Positions 50,794 through 59,664 are shown, counted from the stretch's first letter. The stretch: 64,000 nt of DNA from Candidatus Aristotella avistercoris (GCA_904397835.1 CAJFOV010000046.1:41428-105427), one strand, 5' to 3'. Numbers and translations: made by a program. Notes: a model not told the origin generated them from the sequence alone.

Positions 50794-53397
50794 CTATTGG
50801 ACAGAGCGGTCTTTTTTACTCCGTGCACGCCAGAGAACAACACTGGTAGCGCCGCATCCGGCCAATACCAGGAAGGCGGGGAAGAGCAGAGCGCCGTCGC
50901 CTGTGCCAGGCGCAGGGGTATCGATTCCTCCAGGCTGCTGGATATCGCCATCCCCGTCAGGGTTCTCCTCATCGGGGGTGGTGGCAGGTTTCTCCTCCAG
51001 AGCGGCCAGAGCATTGTTGAGTGCCAGGGCTGCGCTGTCGATCTCTGCCTGTGCATCGTTCAGATTGAGTGCCAGAGCGGCGCTCAGGGCATCAGAGACG
51101 GCCTGGGCGGTGGACTGGGTGTATCTGCCCATATCAAGGCCTTGGGCCTGGGCAATGGCGGCGTTGAGGGCATCCCAATTGGTGCTCAGTTTCCACTGAT
51201 ACTGGATGGTGGTGTTGTTGTCCTCAGGATAGTTGGTGTCGGTGCCCATGGTCTCCACCAGGCGCAGGAGCCAACCGTTGAGCTGGGCCTTCATCTCCCC
51301 ATCGATCAGTCCCTCTTCGCCAGGGTTTTCACCGTCTGCCGGGGTGCCCAGAAGCAGCTCCTCAACCATGGCGGGGATGTCGATGTTGATGCCAATGATG
51401 CCGCCGAAGGTGTTGACCTTAGCAATCAAATCGGCCACGGAGTAATCATCGCCGATGTTGTTCAGGCCACCCAAAAGCGCGACCAGGGCAATGGTGTCCT
51501 CTGTGTTCTCATTGAGCAGCTGAATGAGCGGCGTACGTCCCTCCATGGGCTTCCACTCGTGCTTGAGGGTGTCAAAACCAGCGGCGCCCAACAGCTGATT
51601 CAGGCGAACATGATCCAGTAGGGTATTCACACCGTTGCCCAGATGGCTGGCAGCCACCTGCAGCACCGTATCCAACAGCTGCCCATTGCGGACCTGCTCG
51701 GTGGCAGCCACAACCCAGTCAGGCTGTTGGCCGCTGTCCTGTCCGCCCAGATGGCTCTGGTAGATGTAGTTGACAAAGTCCAGCAGGGTCTTGTCCTCGG
51801 TGACCGTCAGGCCAACCAGTTCATCGACCAAATTGGCGATGATGCCATCCAGAACGGTGGTGTCCTTCAACAGAACGTTGAGATCCTCAAGAACTGGGTC
51901 CAGGGCCTCCTTCAGGGCATCAATGGGGATGGCAACCCAGATGCCGTCCTCGTTGGAGCCAGGGGCGCCGGTGCCATACCAAACCTTCAGGGCGGGGGAG
52001 TCCCCATTGGGGTCATAGTAGAGGGACAGCTCAGATTCCTCCGGGTTGCCCGCAGGGTCGGTGGGCAAGGTGGCCACCAGCAGGTCCACCGCCTGTTCCA
52101 GGGTCAGATCGCTGCCCAGCAAGGAGCCGATGAGGCTCTCCAGGACTGAACGCAAGCCGCCCTGCTCCAGGGCCTGCTGGTAAAAGTCGTGGAGGAAGCC
52201 GTTGAGGGTGGTGGTGAGCATATCCGCGCTGAAGCCATGCTCCTGTCCATAGGCGGTGATGTCGGGGATTTCTGTGGTCTCACCGGTGACAGGGCTGGTG
52301 TATTGGACAGGACCCACCCCCAGGTGGGTGGTTACCGCCAAGGATTCTGTGACAACCCCGTTATCGATGGTCCGGGTCAGTGTGCTGAACCGGGCGGGGG
52401 AGGGGTAGGTGACAACAGAGCCCGTCTCAATGTCATAGAGGGTGTTGCCCTCCTCGGTGGTCATGGAGGCAATGTCATTGGCGTGCATGTGGCCGGTGAA
52501 GACATAGTGCATGCCGGCGTTGGCAAAGTCACGGCTCAACTCCTCATAGCCGTTGACCAGGTACATGGGCAGGAGCTCCGGCTCCATCTCAAAGTGGGGT
52601 ACCAGGCCGTGGTGTTCCATGCCGATGACCGTATCCCCCCGGTAGTTGGCCTGGGCAATCTGATCCAGCACCCACGCCTTCAGTTCCGGGCTGATGGCGC
52701 CGCTGGTCTCATGCTCATCGGCGCCGGATTCGGTGTTATCCCAGCTGTAGCGGGCAGAATCGATGGAGATGATGGTAAAGCCCTCTTTGGGCCGGGCCAC
52801 GTAGGACAGCCCGCCCCCCTGTTTGCCATCAGCAGGGGTGAAGGTGGCAATGACTGTGGGATCGTTGAAGGTCAGATCCCCATAGATGCGCTTAAAGTCC
52901 TCCTGTGTGGTGCGGGTGGCAGGAACGGCGGGGGTATCCTGCTGGGTCCCCTCCCCTAGGGGGTTGAAGTTCATGCCGTTGGAGTTGTTCAGGTCATGGT
53001 TGCCGGGGGTGATGTAGATGTGCAGATCCGGCATCTCCTCCCGGAAGGCCTCCAGCTTGTCTGCCAGGGCCTGATGGCTCTCCCCCTCGCCATCTTTGGT
53101 CAGATCGCCGGTGATGAGCAGGACATCAGGGTCGTCCTGTGCGATCACATCCAACAGGGCATCCAGAAAGGTGTCGCTCTCTGCAAACATCTTCCGGTCG
53201 CTGTTCAAGTGGGTCTGAAAGTCCTGGGTGTCTGCAATGAGATCTGGGGAAAGATAGTGGGTGTCGGATAAGGTGGCAATTTTCAGGGTTTGGGTCTCCA
53301 CTGCGGGAGCCTCCCCTGCACTGGCGGATAGAGCCTGTCCCGCCAGCAGGGAGACGGCCAAAACCGCCGCTGCACCCTTTCTGAGCCAGGTGTACAT
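50794..53397 (-). CDS. Large secreted, wall-anchored metallophosphoesterase with FIVAR-like module
   Basis: An 867-residue extracellular protein. A signal peptide ends near residue 27 (AGQALSASAGEA). The calcineurin-like catalytic domain (about 38-355) has all metal motifs: LSDTHYL, ITGDLTKDGE, PGNHDLNN, MEHHGLV and FTGHMHAND. A long helical region of about 400 residues has no recognised fold. A FIVAR-like helical repeat (about 750-805, YTQSTAQAVSDALSAALALN) precedes a Pro-rich linker, then PGTGD, a hydrophobic segment and RARSKKDRSVQ, which resembles a sortase-type anchor. The substrate is unknown; phosphodiesters or nucleotides are likely. AAGGAGGAAG precedes the ATG. Confidence 0.88.
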   Translation of the reverse strand: MYTWLRKGAAAVLAVSLLAGQALSASAGEAPAVETQTLKIATLSDTHYLSPDLIADTQDFQTHLNSDRKMFAESDTFLDALLDVIAQDDPDVLLITGDLTKDGEGESHQALADKLEAFREEMPDLHIYITPGNHDLNNSNGMNFNPLGEGTQQDTPAVPATRTTQEDFKRIYGDLTFNDPTVIATFTPADGKQGGGLSYVARPKEGFTIISIDSARYSWDNTESGADEHETSGAISPELKAWVLDQIAQANYRGDTVIGMEHHGLVPHFEMEPELLPMYLVNGYEELSRDFANAGMHYVFTGHMHANDIASMTTEEGNTLYDIETGSVVTYPSPARFSTLTRTIDNGVVTESLAVTTHLGVGPVQYTSPVTGETTEIPDITAYGQEHGFSADMLTTTLNGFLHDFYQQALEQGGLRSVLESLIGSLLGSDLTLEQAVDLLVATLPTDPAGNPEESELSLYYDPNGDSPALKVWYGTGAPGSNEDGIWVAIPIDALKEALDPVLEDLNVLLKDTTVLDGIIANLVDELVGLTVTEDKTLLDFVNYIYQSHLGGQDSGQQPDWVVAATEQVRNGQLLDTVLQVAASHLGNGVNTLLDHVRLNQLLGAAGFDTLKHEWKPMEGRTPLIQLLNENTEDTIALVALLGGLNNIGDDYSVADLIAKVNTFGGIIGINIDIPAMVEELLLGTPADGENPGEEGLIDGEMKAQLNGWLLRLVETMGTDTNYPEDNNTTIQYQWKLSTNWDALNAAIAQAQGLDMGRYTQSTAQAVSDALSAALALNLNDAQAEIDSAALALNNALAALEEKPATTPDEENPDGDGDIQQPGGIDTPAPGTGDGALLFPAFLVLAGCGATSVVLWRARSKKDRSVQ

Positions 53398-53586
53398 GTT
53401 TCTTCCTCCTTATGAATTGGTAAACATTTGGTGAAAAACACCTTGCACCAATGTTGTATCTCCATTATAGGTTGCAGGATGTTGCACAAGCTACCATTTT
53501 TAGGTCAGGCTTTGGTAAAATCTGCGTATCGGCCACGGTGTGGATTGGGCGATAAAATCAATATGAAAAAAGTCTGCTGATCCCCC

Positions 53587-53615
53587 TTGACAGGAACTAA
53601 AAAAGAGACTATATT
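53587..53615 (+). promoter_or_regulatory. Promoter of the tetR gene at 53650
   Basis: A perfect TTGACA and TATATT at 17-base spacing, directly upstream of an operator-like half-site. Confidence 0.85.
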
Positions 53616-53618
53616 AAA

Positions 53619-53637
53619 CATACCAAAAGAATGTATA
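53619..53637. promoter_or_regulatory. Imperfect TetR operator before its own gene
   Basis: CATACC-N7-TGTATA, matching in 10 of 12 arm positions the perfect CATACC-N7-GGTATG in front of the ABC operon. It lies just past the -10 box, suitable for autorepression. Confidence 0.6.
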
Positions 53638-53649
53638 GGGGGCAGAACA

Positions 53650-54297
53650 TTGGCGCGGAACAAACACCCTGAGGTGACCGTGGAGCGGATTTTGGATGCC
53701 GCCACCCGCCTGTTTCTGGAGAAGGGATATGACAACACCACCATCCAGGATATTGTGGATGAGCTGGGTGGCCTGACCAAGGGGGCGGTGTACCACCACT
53801 TTAAATCCAAAGAGGAGATCATGGACGCGGTGGGGGACCGGATGTTTTTTGCCAACAACCCCTTTGAGGCGGTGCGGGGCCGCAAGGATCTCAACGGGCT
53901 GCAGAAGCTGCGGGAGGTTGTGCACCTGCATCAGGGGGATGAATCCCGCACCAACATGACCGTCCAGGCCATCCCCATCATAAGGAATCCACAGCTTCTG
54001 GTGGGGATGATTGAATCCAACCGGCGCATCCTGACCCCCTACTATCTGCAGCTGTTGGAGGAGGGGAACCGGGACGGCTCCATACACACAGAATATGCCA
54101 AAGAGATTGCCGAACTCCTGCCGCTGCTCACCAGCCTGTGGCTGCTGCCGTCGGTATTCCCTGCCAGCAGGGAGGAGATGCGGCACAAGTTCTATTTCCT
54201 CGGCGACATGCTGGAGAAGATGGGGGTACCCTTGATGGATGACACCATCTACGCCCTGGTGGATGCGTTCTTTGACAAACTGCCGCAGGATTCCTAA
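53650..54297 (+). CDS. TetR-family transcriptional regulator of the downstream ABC/MFS operon
   Basis: A 215-residue protein. The DNA-binding domain is clear (VERILDAATRLFLEKGYDNT, IQDIVDELGGLTKGAVYHHF at residues about 10-50); the rest is a helical ligand domain. The start is a TTG at 53650, behind GGGGGC; upstream in-frame codons overlap the promoter and operator. It is followed after 135 bases by an ABC transporter operon that carries matching operators, so it most likely represses that operon and itself. The inducer is unknown. Confidence 0.9.
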   Translation: MARNKHPEVTVERILDAATRLFLEKGYDNTTIQDIVDELGGLTKGAVYHHFKSKEEIMDAVGDRMFFANNPFEAVRGRKDLNGLQKLREVVHLHQGDESRTNMTVQAIPIIRNPQLLVGMIESNRRILTPYYLQLLEEGNRDGSIHTEYAKEIAELLPLLTSLWLLPSVFPASREEMRHKFYFLGDMLEKMGVPLMDDTIYALVDAFFDKLPQDS

Positions 54298-54330
54298 AAT
54301 TGCCGCAAGGCAATTTTATTTGCAAAGATA

Positions 54331-54349
54331 CATTCGTTTGGCCGGTATG
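54331..54349. promoter_or_regulatory. Second, imperfect TetR operator
   Basis: CATTCG-N7-GGTATG has the same spacing as the perfect operator 60 bases downstream and matches it in 10 of 12 arm positions. Confidence 0.5.
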
Positions 54350-54390
54350 AAAATAGGCGCTGACAGGCGCCCAATTCTTTTGTCATTTTA

Positions 54391-54409
54391 CATACCATTG
54401 TTCGGTATG
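54391..54409. promoter_or_regulatory. Perfect TetR operator of the ABC/MFS operon
   Basis: CATACC-ATTGTTC-GGTATG is a perfect 6-base inverted repeat with a seven-base spacer. It sits inside the probable promoter (TTTACA at 54387, TTATCT at 54411, 18-base spacing) and just upstream of AAGGAGG. Confidence 0.75.
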
Positions 54410-54432
54410 ATTATCTGTAAAAGGAGGATACC

Positions 54433-55164
54433 ATGAGAGAACTTGCCATTGCCACGGACACACTGGCCAAGGCCTATTCCGGGAGGGAGGTGGTCAAGGG
54501 ATGCCAGCTCTCTGTCCGGCGGGGGCAGGTCTATCTGCTCCTGGGTAAAAATGGTGCAGGCAAAACCACCCTCTTCAAGCTCCTGCTGGGCCTGTGCAGG
54601 CCCACCACTGGAACAGCTGCCATCCTGGGGATGGACAGCGTGAAAGACCGCACCAACATTCTCCGGCAGACCGGCCATCTCCTTGCGCCGCCTGTGTTCT
54701 ATGAGCACCTGTCAGCCCGGGCCAACCTGATGATCCACCTGACCTATATGGACCTTGGAGATCAGGGGGTGGAGCCGGTGCTGCGTCAGGTGGGCTTGCC
54801 TGAAGTGGGAGAACAGCCTGTGGACACCTTCTCCCTGGGGATGCGTGGGCGGCCGGCCCTTGCCCGGGCCCTGGTGCACCGGCCGCAGGTGCTGCTGCTG
54901 GATGAGCCCACAGTGGGCCTGGACCCTGTTGCCATCCGAGAACTGTGGATCCTCCTGCGCCGGCTTGCAGACCAGGAGGGGGTGACGGTGCTTCTGTCCA
55001 GCCACATGCTCTCAGAGATCCGGCAGGTGGCAGACCGCATCGGTGTCATGGTCCAGGGCAGGCTCCTGCTCCAGGAGGATACCAGCACCCTCTGCCGGGA
55101 TCACCCCCAGGATCTGGAAGAGATGCTCCTTGGAGCCCTGGAGGGAGGGATTCCCTGTGAATAG
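54433..55164 (+). CDS. ABC transporter ATP-binding protein
   Basis: A 243-residue ATPase of the ABC-2 exporter type. Walker A is LLGKNGAGKTTLFKLLLG, the signature is degenerate (FSLGMRGRPALARALV), and Walker B is VLLLDEPTVGLD; an H-loop His lies in LLSSHMLSEIRQ. It energises the permease encoded next. AAGGAGG precedes the ATG. It overlaps the permease gene by eight bases. Confidence 0.92.
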   Translation: MRELAIATDTLAKAYSGREVVKGCQLSVRRGQVYLLLGKNGAGKTTLFKLLLGLCRPTTGTAAILGMDSVKDRTNILRQTGHLLAPPVFYEHLSARANLMIHLTYMDLGDQGVEPVLRQVGLPEVGEQPVDTFSLGMRGRPALARALVHRPQVLLLDEPTVGLDPVAIRELWILLRRLADQEGVTVLLSSHMLSEIRQVADRIGVMVQGRLLLQEDTSTLCRDHPQDLEEMLLGALEGGIPCE

Positions 55165-55864
55165 GCTTCTATCCCTGGAGATTCAAAAAAATCGCCTGGG
55201 GCCCTACCATATGGGGACCCTTGTCTGCGGCGTGGCCCTGCTGGCCTTCCAGTACCTTATGGCGGCCATCCCACACCTGGATCCAACGGAGACAGACCAG
55301 GTTCTCTTCTCCTCCTACGGTTTTCTCTTGGGCCTGGATCACCTTCTGGGGATGGCAGTGTTTGGAATTCTAGGGGGTGTGATGGGGGCAAGGGTTGTGG
55401 TTCAGGCATACAGCAGCAGGGGGAGGGAGCTGCTCTTTTCCCACCCTGTGGGCCGGAAAGAGATTCTGGGTGCAAAACTGCGGCTTATTTATGGATATCC
55501 CGCCGCCGCCATGCTCCTGTGGGGGACTGTGACAGGGGCGGTGTTCCTGCTCACCGAGGGCATCTTTCCCCTGTGTGCCGGTACCCTTGCGGCCAAGACG
55601 GTGTGGTGGGGCCTCTGCTCCCTCCTGTGCCACGTCCACATGGCCGGCGCCGTGGGGATTTTGGCAGCATGGATCGGCCTCTGCAAAAGGTCCGTGCCTG
55701 GGACCATTGTGGCCGCGGTTCTGCTGGCAATGTGCCTCTGCCAGGTACTCTCGTTGGGTTTGACCTGGCCGCTGGTGTATCCGGCAGTGCTGGGGGCTAC
55801 CGCCGTGGGTGTGGCACTGGCTGTGAAGAACATGGGAAATCAAGTGGAACAGATGGAGGTGTAA
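55157..55864 (+). CDS. ABC-2-type transporter permease
   Basis: A 235-residue protein with about six hydrophobic segments (FGILGGVMGARVVVQAYSSR, LLSLGLTWPLVYPAVLGATA and others), the membrane partner of the preceding ATPase. The motif SSRGRELLFSHPVGRKEIL between the second and third helix is typical of ABC-2 permeases (the RE-x-x-P region). The start is a GTG at 55157 inside the end of the ATPase gene, with GGAGGGA upstream. The substrate is unknown. Confidence 0.88.
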   Translation: MNRLLSLEIQKNRLGPYHMGTLVCGVALLAFQYLMAAIPHLDPTETDQVLFSSYGFLLGLDHLLGMAVFGILGGVMGARVVVQAYSSRGRELLFSHPVGRKEILGAKLRLIYGYPAAAMLLWGTVTGAVFLLTEGIFPLCAGTLAAKTVWWGLCSLLCHVHMAGAVGILAAWIGLCKRSVPGTIVAAVLLAMCLCQVLSLGLTWPLVYPAVLGATAVGVALAVKNMGNQVEQMEV

Positions 55865-55867
55865 CCG

Positions 55868-56137
55868 ATGACAGAAGGGAACCTTGACCGGGCTGTGGAG
55901 AACCTGGCCGGACACTTTGGGGCCCAGGTGAAAGCTTGGGCAGACAGATTGGAGCAGTGTGCGACCTGCGGCCCCAGGGAGGATCTTCAGATCCGTTTTG
56001 CCGTGGGAGAAGATTGCGCAGAGGCCGGTATGATCCCTTCAGCAGGGGCCAGGTCTCTGGTCCAGGGCGGCCATAGGATGCTTGCGCTGAGATGTACGGA
56101 GCCAATGACCATCGAACCGGAGGGGAGGAGACCATGA
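55868..56137 (+). CDS. Small hypothetical protein inside the ABC/MFS operon
   Basis: An 89-residue soluble protein with one CxxC pair (QCATCGPRED) and no recognised domain. GGAGGTGTAACCG just before the ATG is a strong ribosome binding site within the end of the permease gene, and its stop overlaps the MFS start by ATGA, so it is genuinely translated in the operon. It could be an accessory or substrate-binding peptide; this is a guess. Confidence 0.65.
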   Translation: MTEGNLDRAVENLAGHFGAQVKAWADRLEQCATCGPREDLQIRFAVGEDCAEAGMIPSAGARSLVQGGHRMLALRCTEPMTIEPEGRRP

Positions 56138-57414
56138 GACAGAAACTGTTTACCCGCAATTTTACCCTGCTGATTCTGGGGCAGATCAGCTCCCTCATGG
56201 GCAACTACACCCTGAAATTTGCCCTGTCCATGTATGTGCTGGAGCAGACCGGCTCGGCATCCATCTTTGCCGGGCTGTTGGCGCTGGCCATGCTCCCCAC
56301 CATCCTCCTCTCCCCCTTTGGGGGGATCCTGGCCGACCGGGCAAACCGCCGCAACATCATGGTGGCACTGGACGGCCTCTCCGGCCTGGCGGTGCTCCTG
56401 GCCAGTTTTGCAATGTCCCTGGGGCAGGATCTCCTGGTGATCGGTGGGCTGCTGGTGGTTCTCTCCATCTTTGGCGCCTTTGAGTCCCCCACGGTGCAGG
56501 CCTGCATTCCGCAGATGCTCTCGGGGGACAATCTGGTCAAGGGAAATGCGGTGGTCAACCAGGTTGCCTCCATTGCCTCGCTGGTATCTCCCTTTTTGGG
56601 CAGCATCTTCTATGGAGTTTTTGGCATACGGCCGGTGTTCTATGGGGCGGTGGCCTGCTTCTTTGTGACGGCAGTGCTGGAGTGCCTGATCCAGCTGGAG
56701 GGCAACGGGCCCGGTAGATCCATGGGACTCTGGGCCACCGTGCGTGGGGATTTTTTGGCCAGCATCCGCTTTTTGTGCCGGGAGCAGCCGGGCATTCTGC
56801 GCCTGCTGCTGTTGGCCGCCCTGACCAGCCTCTTTGTGGCGGGCACGGCGGTGGTTGGCTTTCCCTTTTTGGTGCGTACGGTGCTGGGCCTCTCTGCAGA
56901 GCTGTACGGTGCGGCGGAAAGCGCCATGGGTGTCGCCTCCATTCTGGGCAGTCTATGGGTGGCGGTGCTGGCCCAAAAGCTGCGTCTGCGGGATCTCTCC
57001 ACGGTGTTTGGGGCCTTTGGGCTGTGCTTGATTCCCTGCGGGGCGGCCTTTCTGCTACCACTGAATGGGTTTGCCCGCTACCTCGTTCTGCTGGTGATGT
57101 TCTGTGCCTGCCAGTTGGGGTGCAGCATTTTTTCCACCTATGCCATTACAGTGATCCAGGCCCGCACGCCGGAACATCTCATGGGCAAGGTCATGTCCTA
57201 TGTGTTTACCCTCTCCATGTGCGCCCAACCCCTGGGGCAGCTGGTCTATGGGGCCCTCTTTGACCGGTTTGCATCCCAGGTGTATCTGGTGCTGCTCCCT
57301 ACGGGGGCCATCCTGTGCGGGGTGGGGGTGCTGTCCCGCCGTTTTTTTGGAAAGCTGGAGCAGGAGGGCTATGGAACCGGAGACGGTGCTCCTGGGGGAG
57401 CTGCCGGAGCGTGA
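56134..57414 (+). CDS. MFS transporter (MdrP/tetracycline-exporter-like)
   Basis: A 426-residue permease with twelve hydrophobic segments. The motif-A-like loop between helices two and three reads GGILADRANRRNIM, typical of drug-exporting MFS proteins of the TIGR00900 type. The cytoplasmic tail is Gly-rich. GGAGGAG precedes the ATG. Last gene of the TetR-controlled operon. Together with the ABC pair this gives two efflux routes under one repressor. Confidence 0.9.
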   Translation: MRQKLFTRNFTLLILGQISSLMGNYTLKFALSMYVLEQTGSASIFAGLLALAMLPTILLSPFGGILADRANRRNIMVALDGLSGLAVLLASFAMSLGQDLLVIGGLLVVLSIFGAFESPTVQACIPQMLSGDNLVKGNAVVNQVASIASLVSPFLGSIFYGVFGIRPVFYGAVACFFVTAVLECLIQLEGNGPGRSMGLWATVRGDFLASIRFLCREQPGILRLLLLAALTSLFVAGTAVVGFPFLVRTVLGLSAELYGAAESAMGVASILGSLWVAVLAQKLRLRDLSTVFGAFGLCLIPCGAAFLLPLNGFARYLVLLVMFCACQLGCSIFSTYAITVIQARTPEHLMGKVMSYVFTLSMCAQPLGQLVYGALFDRFASQVYLVLLPTGAILCGVGVLSRRFFGKLEQEGYGTGDGAPGGAAGA

Positions 57415-57437
57415 GAAAAATAGAACATGACGGCAAA

Positions 57438-57467
57438 GGACCGGCGGGAAAGATTTCCCGCCGGTCC
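57438..57467. terminator. Hairpin between convergent operons
   Basis: A 14-bp perfect stem (GGACCGGCGGGAAA with TTTCCCGCCGGTCC) with a two-base loop; T-runs are short on both sides. Confidence 0.75.
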
Positions 57468-57496
57468 TTCCGGTCTGTTGCCAGATGTAATCCTCA

Positions 57497-57913
57497 TCAG
57501 TGGGAGGGGCGGCCCCTCCGCAGCCGTCCTGCAAGGTGGGCCAGCATGCCCAGAAGCACCAGGGCGCCTCCCACGACCCAGTAGATCCGGACCAGCCGGT
57601 TGGAGGTCCCATAGATCTCCAGCGCCCCCTGAAAGAAGCTCCCCACCGTGAGGGTGGCAATGCCGGAATGATACAGGTTGGTCGAAAGTCTGCCGGGCGC
57701 CAGGTGGGGCCCATAGATTGCCATGGCACAGAAGGGGAAGGTCCCGCCCGCCAGGGGGATAAGAAAAGCATAGACCATAAAATTGGAGTAGACCCCATGG
57801 CTGAATGTCTCATAGACGGCGCCCAACAGGGCGCAGAGGAGCCCCAGACACAGATACACAACCCCTGTCTTGGCCAGCTGCCGGCGCAGGGCGTCAAGTT
57901 CCGATGTAGACAA
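57497..57913 (-). CDS. Small integral membrane protein, unknown function
   Basis: A 138-residue protein with four hydrophobic segments (VVYLCLGLLCALLGAVY, FMVYAFLIPLAGGTFPF, IATLTVGSFFQGALEIYG, WVVGGALVLLGMLAHLAG) and a basic end. The start is a TTG at 57913 inside the preceding gene, which it overlaps by 20 bases; GAGAGGCGGG is a possible ribosome binding site. It is the last gene of a three-gene minus-strand operon with a lipid-carrier translocase and a glycosidase. No family recognised. Confidence 0.75.
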   Translation of the reverse strand: MSTSELDALRRQLAKTGVVYLCLGLLCALLGAVYETFSHGVYSNFMVYAFLIPLAGGTFPFCAMAIYGPHLAPGRLSTNLYHSGIATLTVGSFFQGALEIYGTSNRLVRIYWVVGGALVLLGMLAHLAGRLRRGRPSH

Positions 57914-58796
57914 TGTCGCTCACCCGCCTCTCCTGAATGGTGCGCCCGTTTGTGGTGGGGTTGTTGAGCACCTCCCCCATAAAGTACAGGGTGGAGGAAC
58001 CTCCGCCGTCCAGGTTGTAGGCCGTCTGCACCCCCAACCCCTGGAGGAACTCCGCCAGCTGGTACAGGCTCAGGCCGGCGCTCTCCTGGGTGCGCCCGTC
58101 GGAGACCACAAAGAGATAGTGCAGCTCCCCCAGGACGCAGATGGCGGTGCGGGGGTTGCTGGCGGCGGCTTTGCCCACCTCCTCATCCTGGGAGACGGCG
58201 ATCTGTCCGCCGGTCACAAGGGCAGGACCAAAGGAGAGCACCTGTTGGGCCCCGTCCTCCAACAGTTGTTGGGCGCTCACCTGCTCCTCTGAGATGATCC
58301 CAAAGGAGCCATTCCCATAGATCACCAGATCCTCCTGGCCCGGGGAGGCGGTGCTGCGGTAGAGCACCCCGTTGCGGATCACATAGCCCTCCTCCTGGGC
58401 GCCGTAATAGTCGCCATTGATGGCCAGGATGGCCCCGTTGCGCTGGGCCATCTCCGAGGTCCGCTCGGTGACGTTGCGCCCGTAGGCGTCCTGGGCCAGG
58501 GCCGTCCTGAGATACTGGGGAGAGGTCAAGGACACGTCCGCCACATAGATGCTGGTGTCATAGGCCCGGTACTGGGTGATGGCAATGGTGATGTTGCCGT
58601 CGCTGTAGGCGTTTTCCGATACAACCGCCTGGGAGGAGCCCGCATCCGCCAGGGACTGGCCCGCCTCCTCCTGGGAGGGGACAGTGGCGTATACCCTAGC
58701 AAGGACAAAGGTGTCCAGGGCCAAATAGAGGGTGAAGGCTGCCAGCAGAAGGCCGTGGCACACGGCCCAGGCATATCTCCTTTGGAACAAGCGCAT
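57894..58796 (-). CDS. Phosphodiester glycosidase family exoprotein (NAGPA domain)
   Basis: A 300-residue secreted or membrane-anchored protein. A single N-terminal hydrophobic segment (residues about 10-33) acts as signal anchor. The remaining domain has the family motifs AILAINGDYY, LFVVSDGRTQES and AYNLDGGGSSTLYF. The family hydrolyses sugar-1-phosphodiesters, as in N-acetylglucosamine-1-phosphodiester glycosidase, and bacterial members probably act on exported glycans or teichoic-acid-like polymers. It starts five bases after the end of the DUF368 gene, and the ribosome binding site is weak, suggesting coupled translation. Confidence 0.9.
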   Translation of the reverse strand: MRLFQRRYAWAVCHGLLLAAFTLYLALDTFVLARVYATVPSQEEAGQSLADAGSSQAVVSENAYSDGNITIAITQYRAYDTSIYVADVSLTSPQYLRTALAQDAYGRNVTERTSEMAQRNGAILAINGDYYGAQEEGYVIRNGVLYRSTASPGQEDLVIYGNGSFGIISEEQVSAQQLLEDGAQQVLSFGPALVTGGQIAVSQDEEVGKAAASNPRTAICVLGELHYLFVVSDGRTQESAGLSLYQLAEFLQGLGVQTAYNLDGGGSSTLYFMGEVLNNPTTNGRTIQERRVSDIVYIGT

Positions 58797-58800
58797 AAAA

Positions 58801-59664
58801 TTACTTCTGAAGGGTGCCTCCGTCGTCGGATTCCTGGCCGGTCCTGCAGGTATCCATCCACCTGGCCAGGGCAAACCCGGCGATAAAGCAGAGGATGGAG
58901 CCCACAAGGGCGGCGGTGCTCTCAAAGGAGGTGGGCAGAATCATCAGGGTGGAGGCGATCATAACCCCGATGACCAGACGGGACATCAGGGCGTATTTTT
59001 GTTCGAACAGCCAGTTGACCAGCCGGGCAGTGAGCAGGATGGTCACCAGCATCCCCGCAACCAGCGGGAGAATGACCCCAAAGTCCAGGGCCGCGATGCC
59101 TGCGGTCATGGGCTGGTAGAGACCCATAAAGATGAGCAGGGAGGAGGAGCTCAGTCCCGGAATGACCAGGCTCAGCCCCCAGACGAGCCCACAGAACACA
59201 TACCACAGGGCGTTGGGCTCGATGGAAAAGCCGCTCCCCTGGCTCAGCAGTTGAAAGAGGAGGTATATTGCCGCCAGGGACAACACCAGGGGACTCCAGC
59301 TCTGTTTGGGCCCCCGCTCCTGGGAGGTTTTCATCAGGTCCGGCACGGTACCAAAGATCAGCCCTGCAAACAGCATGAGGGCAACGGAAGCGGCGGCATC
59401 AAAGAGGAGCTCCACCGCGTTGGCCAGCAGCACAAAGCCAATGGCTCCCCCAATGCCAAAGGGAATAAACAGCCGGTAGTAGGTCCGGAATCCCTTGACG
59501 GGATGGGCCAGCAGTGCCATCATGGGCTCGTAGATACCGAAGGCCACACAGAGCACCCCGCCGCTGATACCCGGCAATATGGCGCCGGTCCCCACCAGCA
59601 TGCCTTGGCCACAGGGCAGAAGGAACTGCAGGAGCTTCTGGCTGCGCTTTGGCGTTTTATTCAT
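58801..59664 (-). CDS. DUF368 family protein, undecaprenyl-phosphate translocase (PopT-like)
   Basis: A 287-residue membrane protein with eight or nine hydrophobic segments. DUF368 hallmarks are GAILPGISGGVLCVAFGIYE and LSLVIPGLSSSSLLIFMG, twin Pro-Gly-Ser motifs in two inverted halves. Members of this family recycle the lipid carrier undecaprenyl phosphate across the membrane for wall synthesis. The ATG at 59664 is seven bases from AGGTGA; a TTG two codons upstream is too close. First gene of a three-gene operon with an extracellular phosphodiester glycosidase. Confidence 0.92.
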   Translation of the reverse strand: MNKTPKRSQKLLQFLLPCGQGMLVGTGAILPGISGGVLCVAFGIYEPMMALLAHPVKGFRTYYRLFIPFGIGGAIGFVLLANAVELLFDAAASVALMLFAGLIFGTVPDLMKTSQERGPKQSWSPLVLSLAAIYLLFQLLSQGSGFSIEPNALWYVFCGLVWGLSLVIPGLSSSSLLIFMGLYQPMTAGIAALDFGVILPLVAGMLVTILLTARLVNWLFEQKYALMSRLVIGVMIASTLMILPTSFESTAALVGSILCFIAGFALARWMDTCRTGQESDDGGTLQK

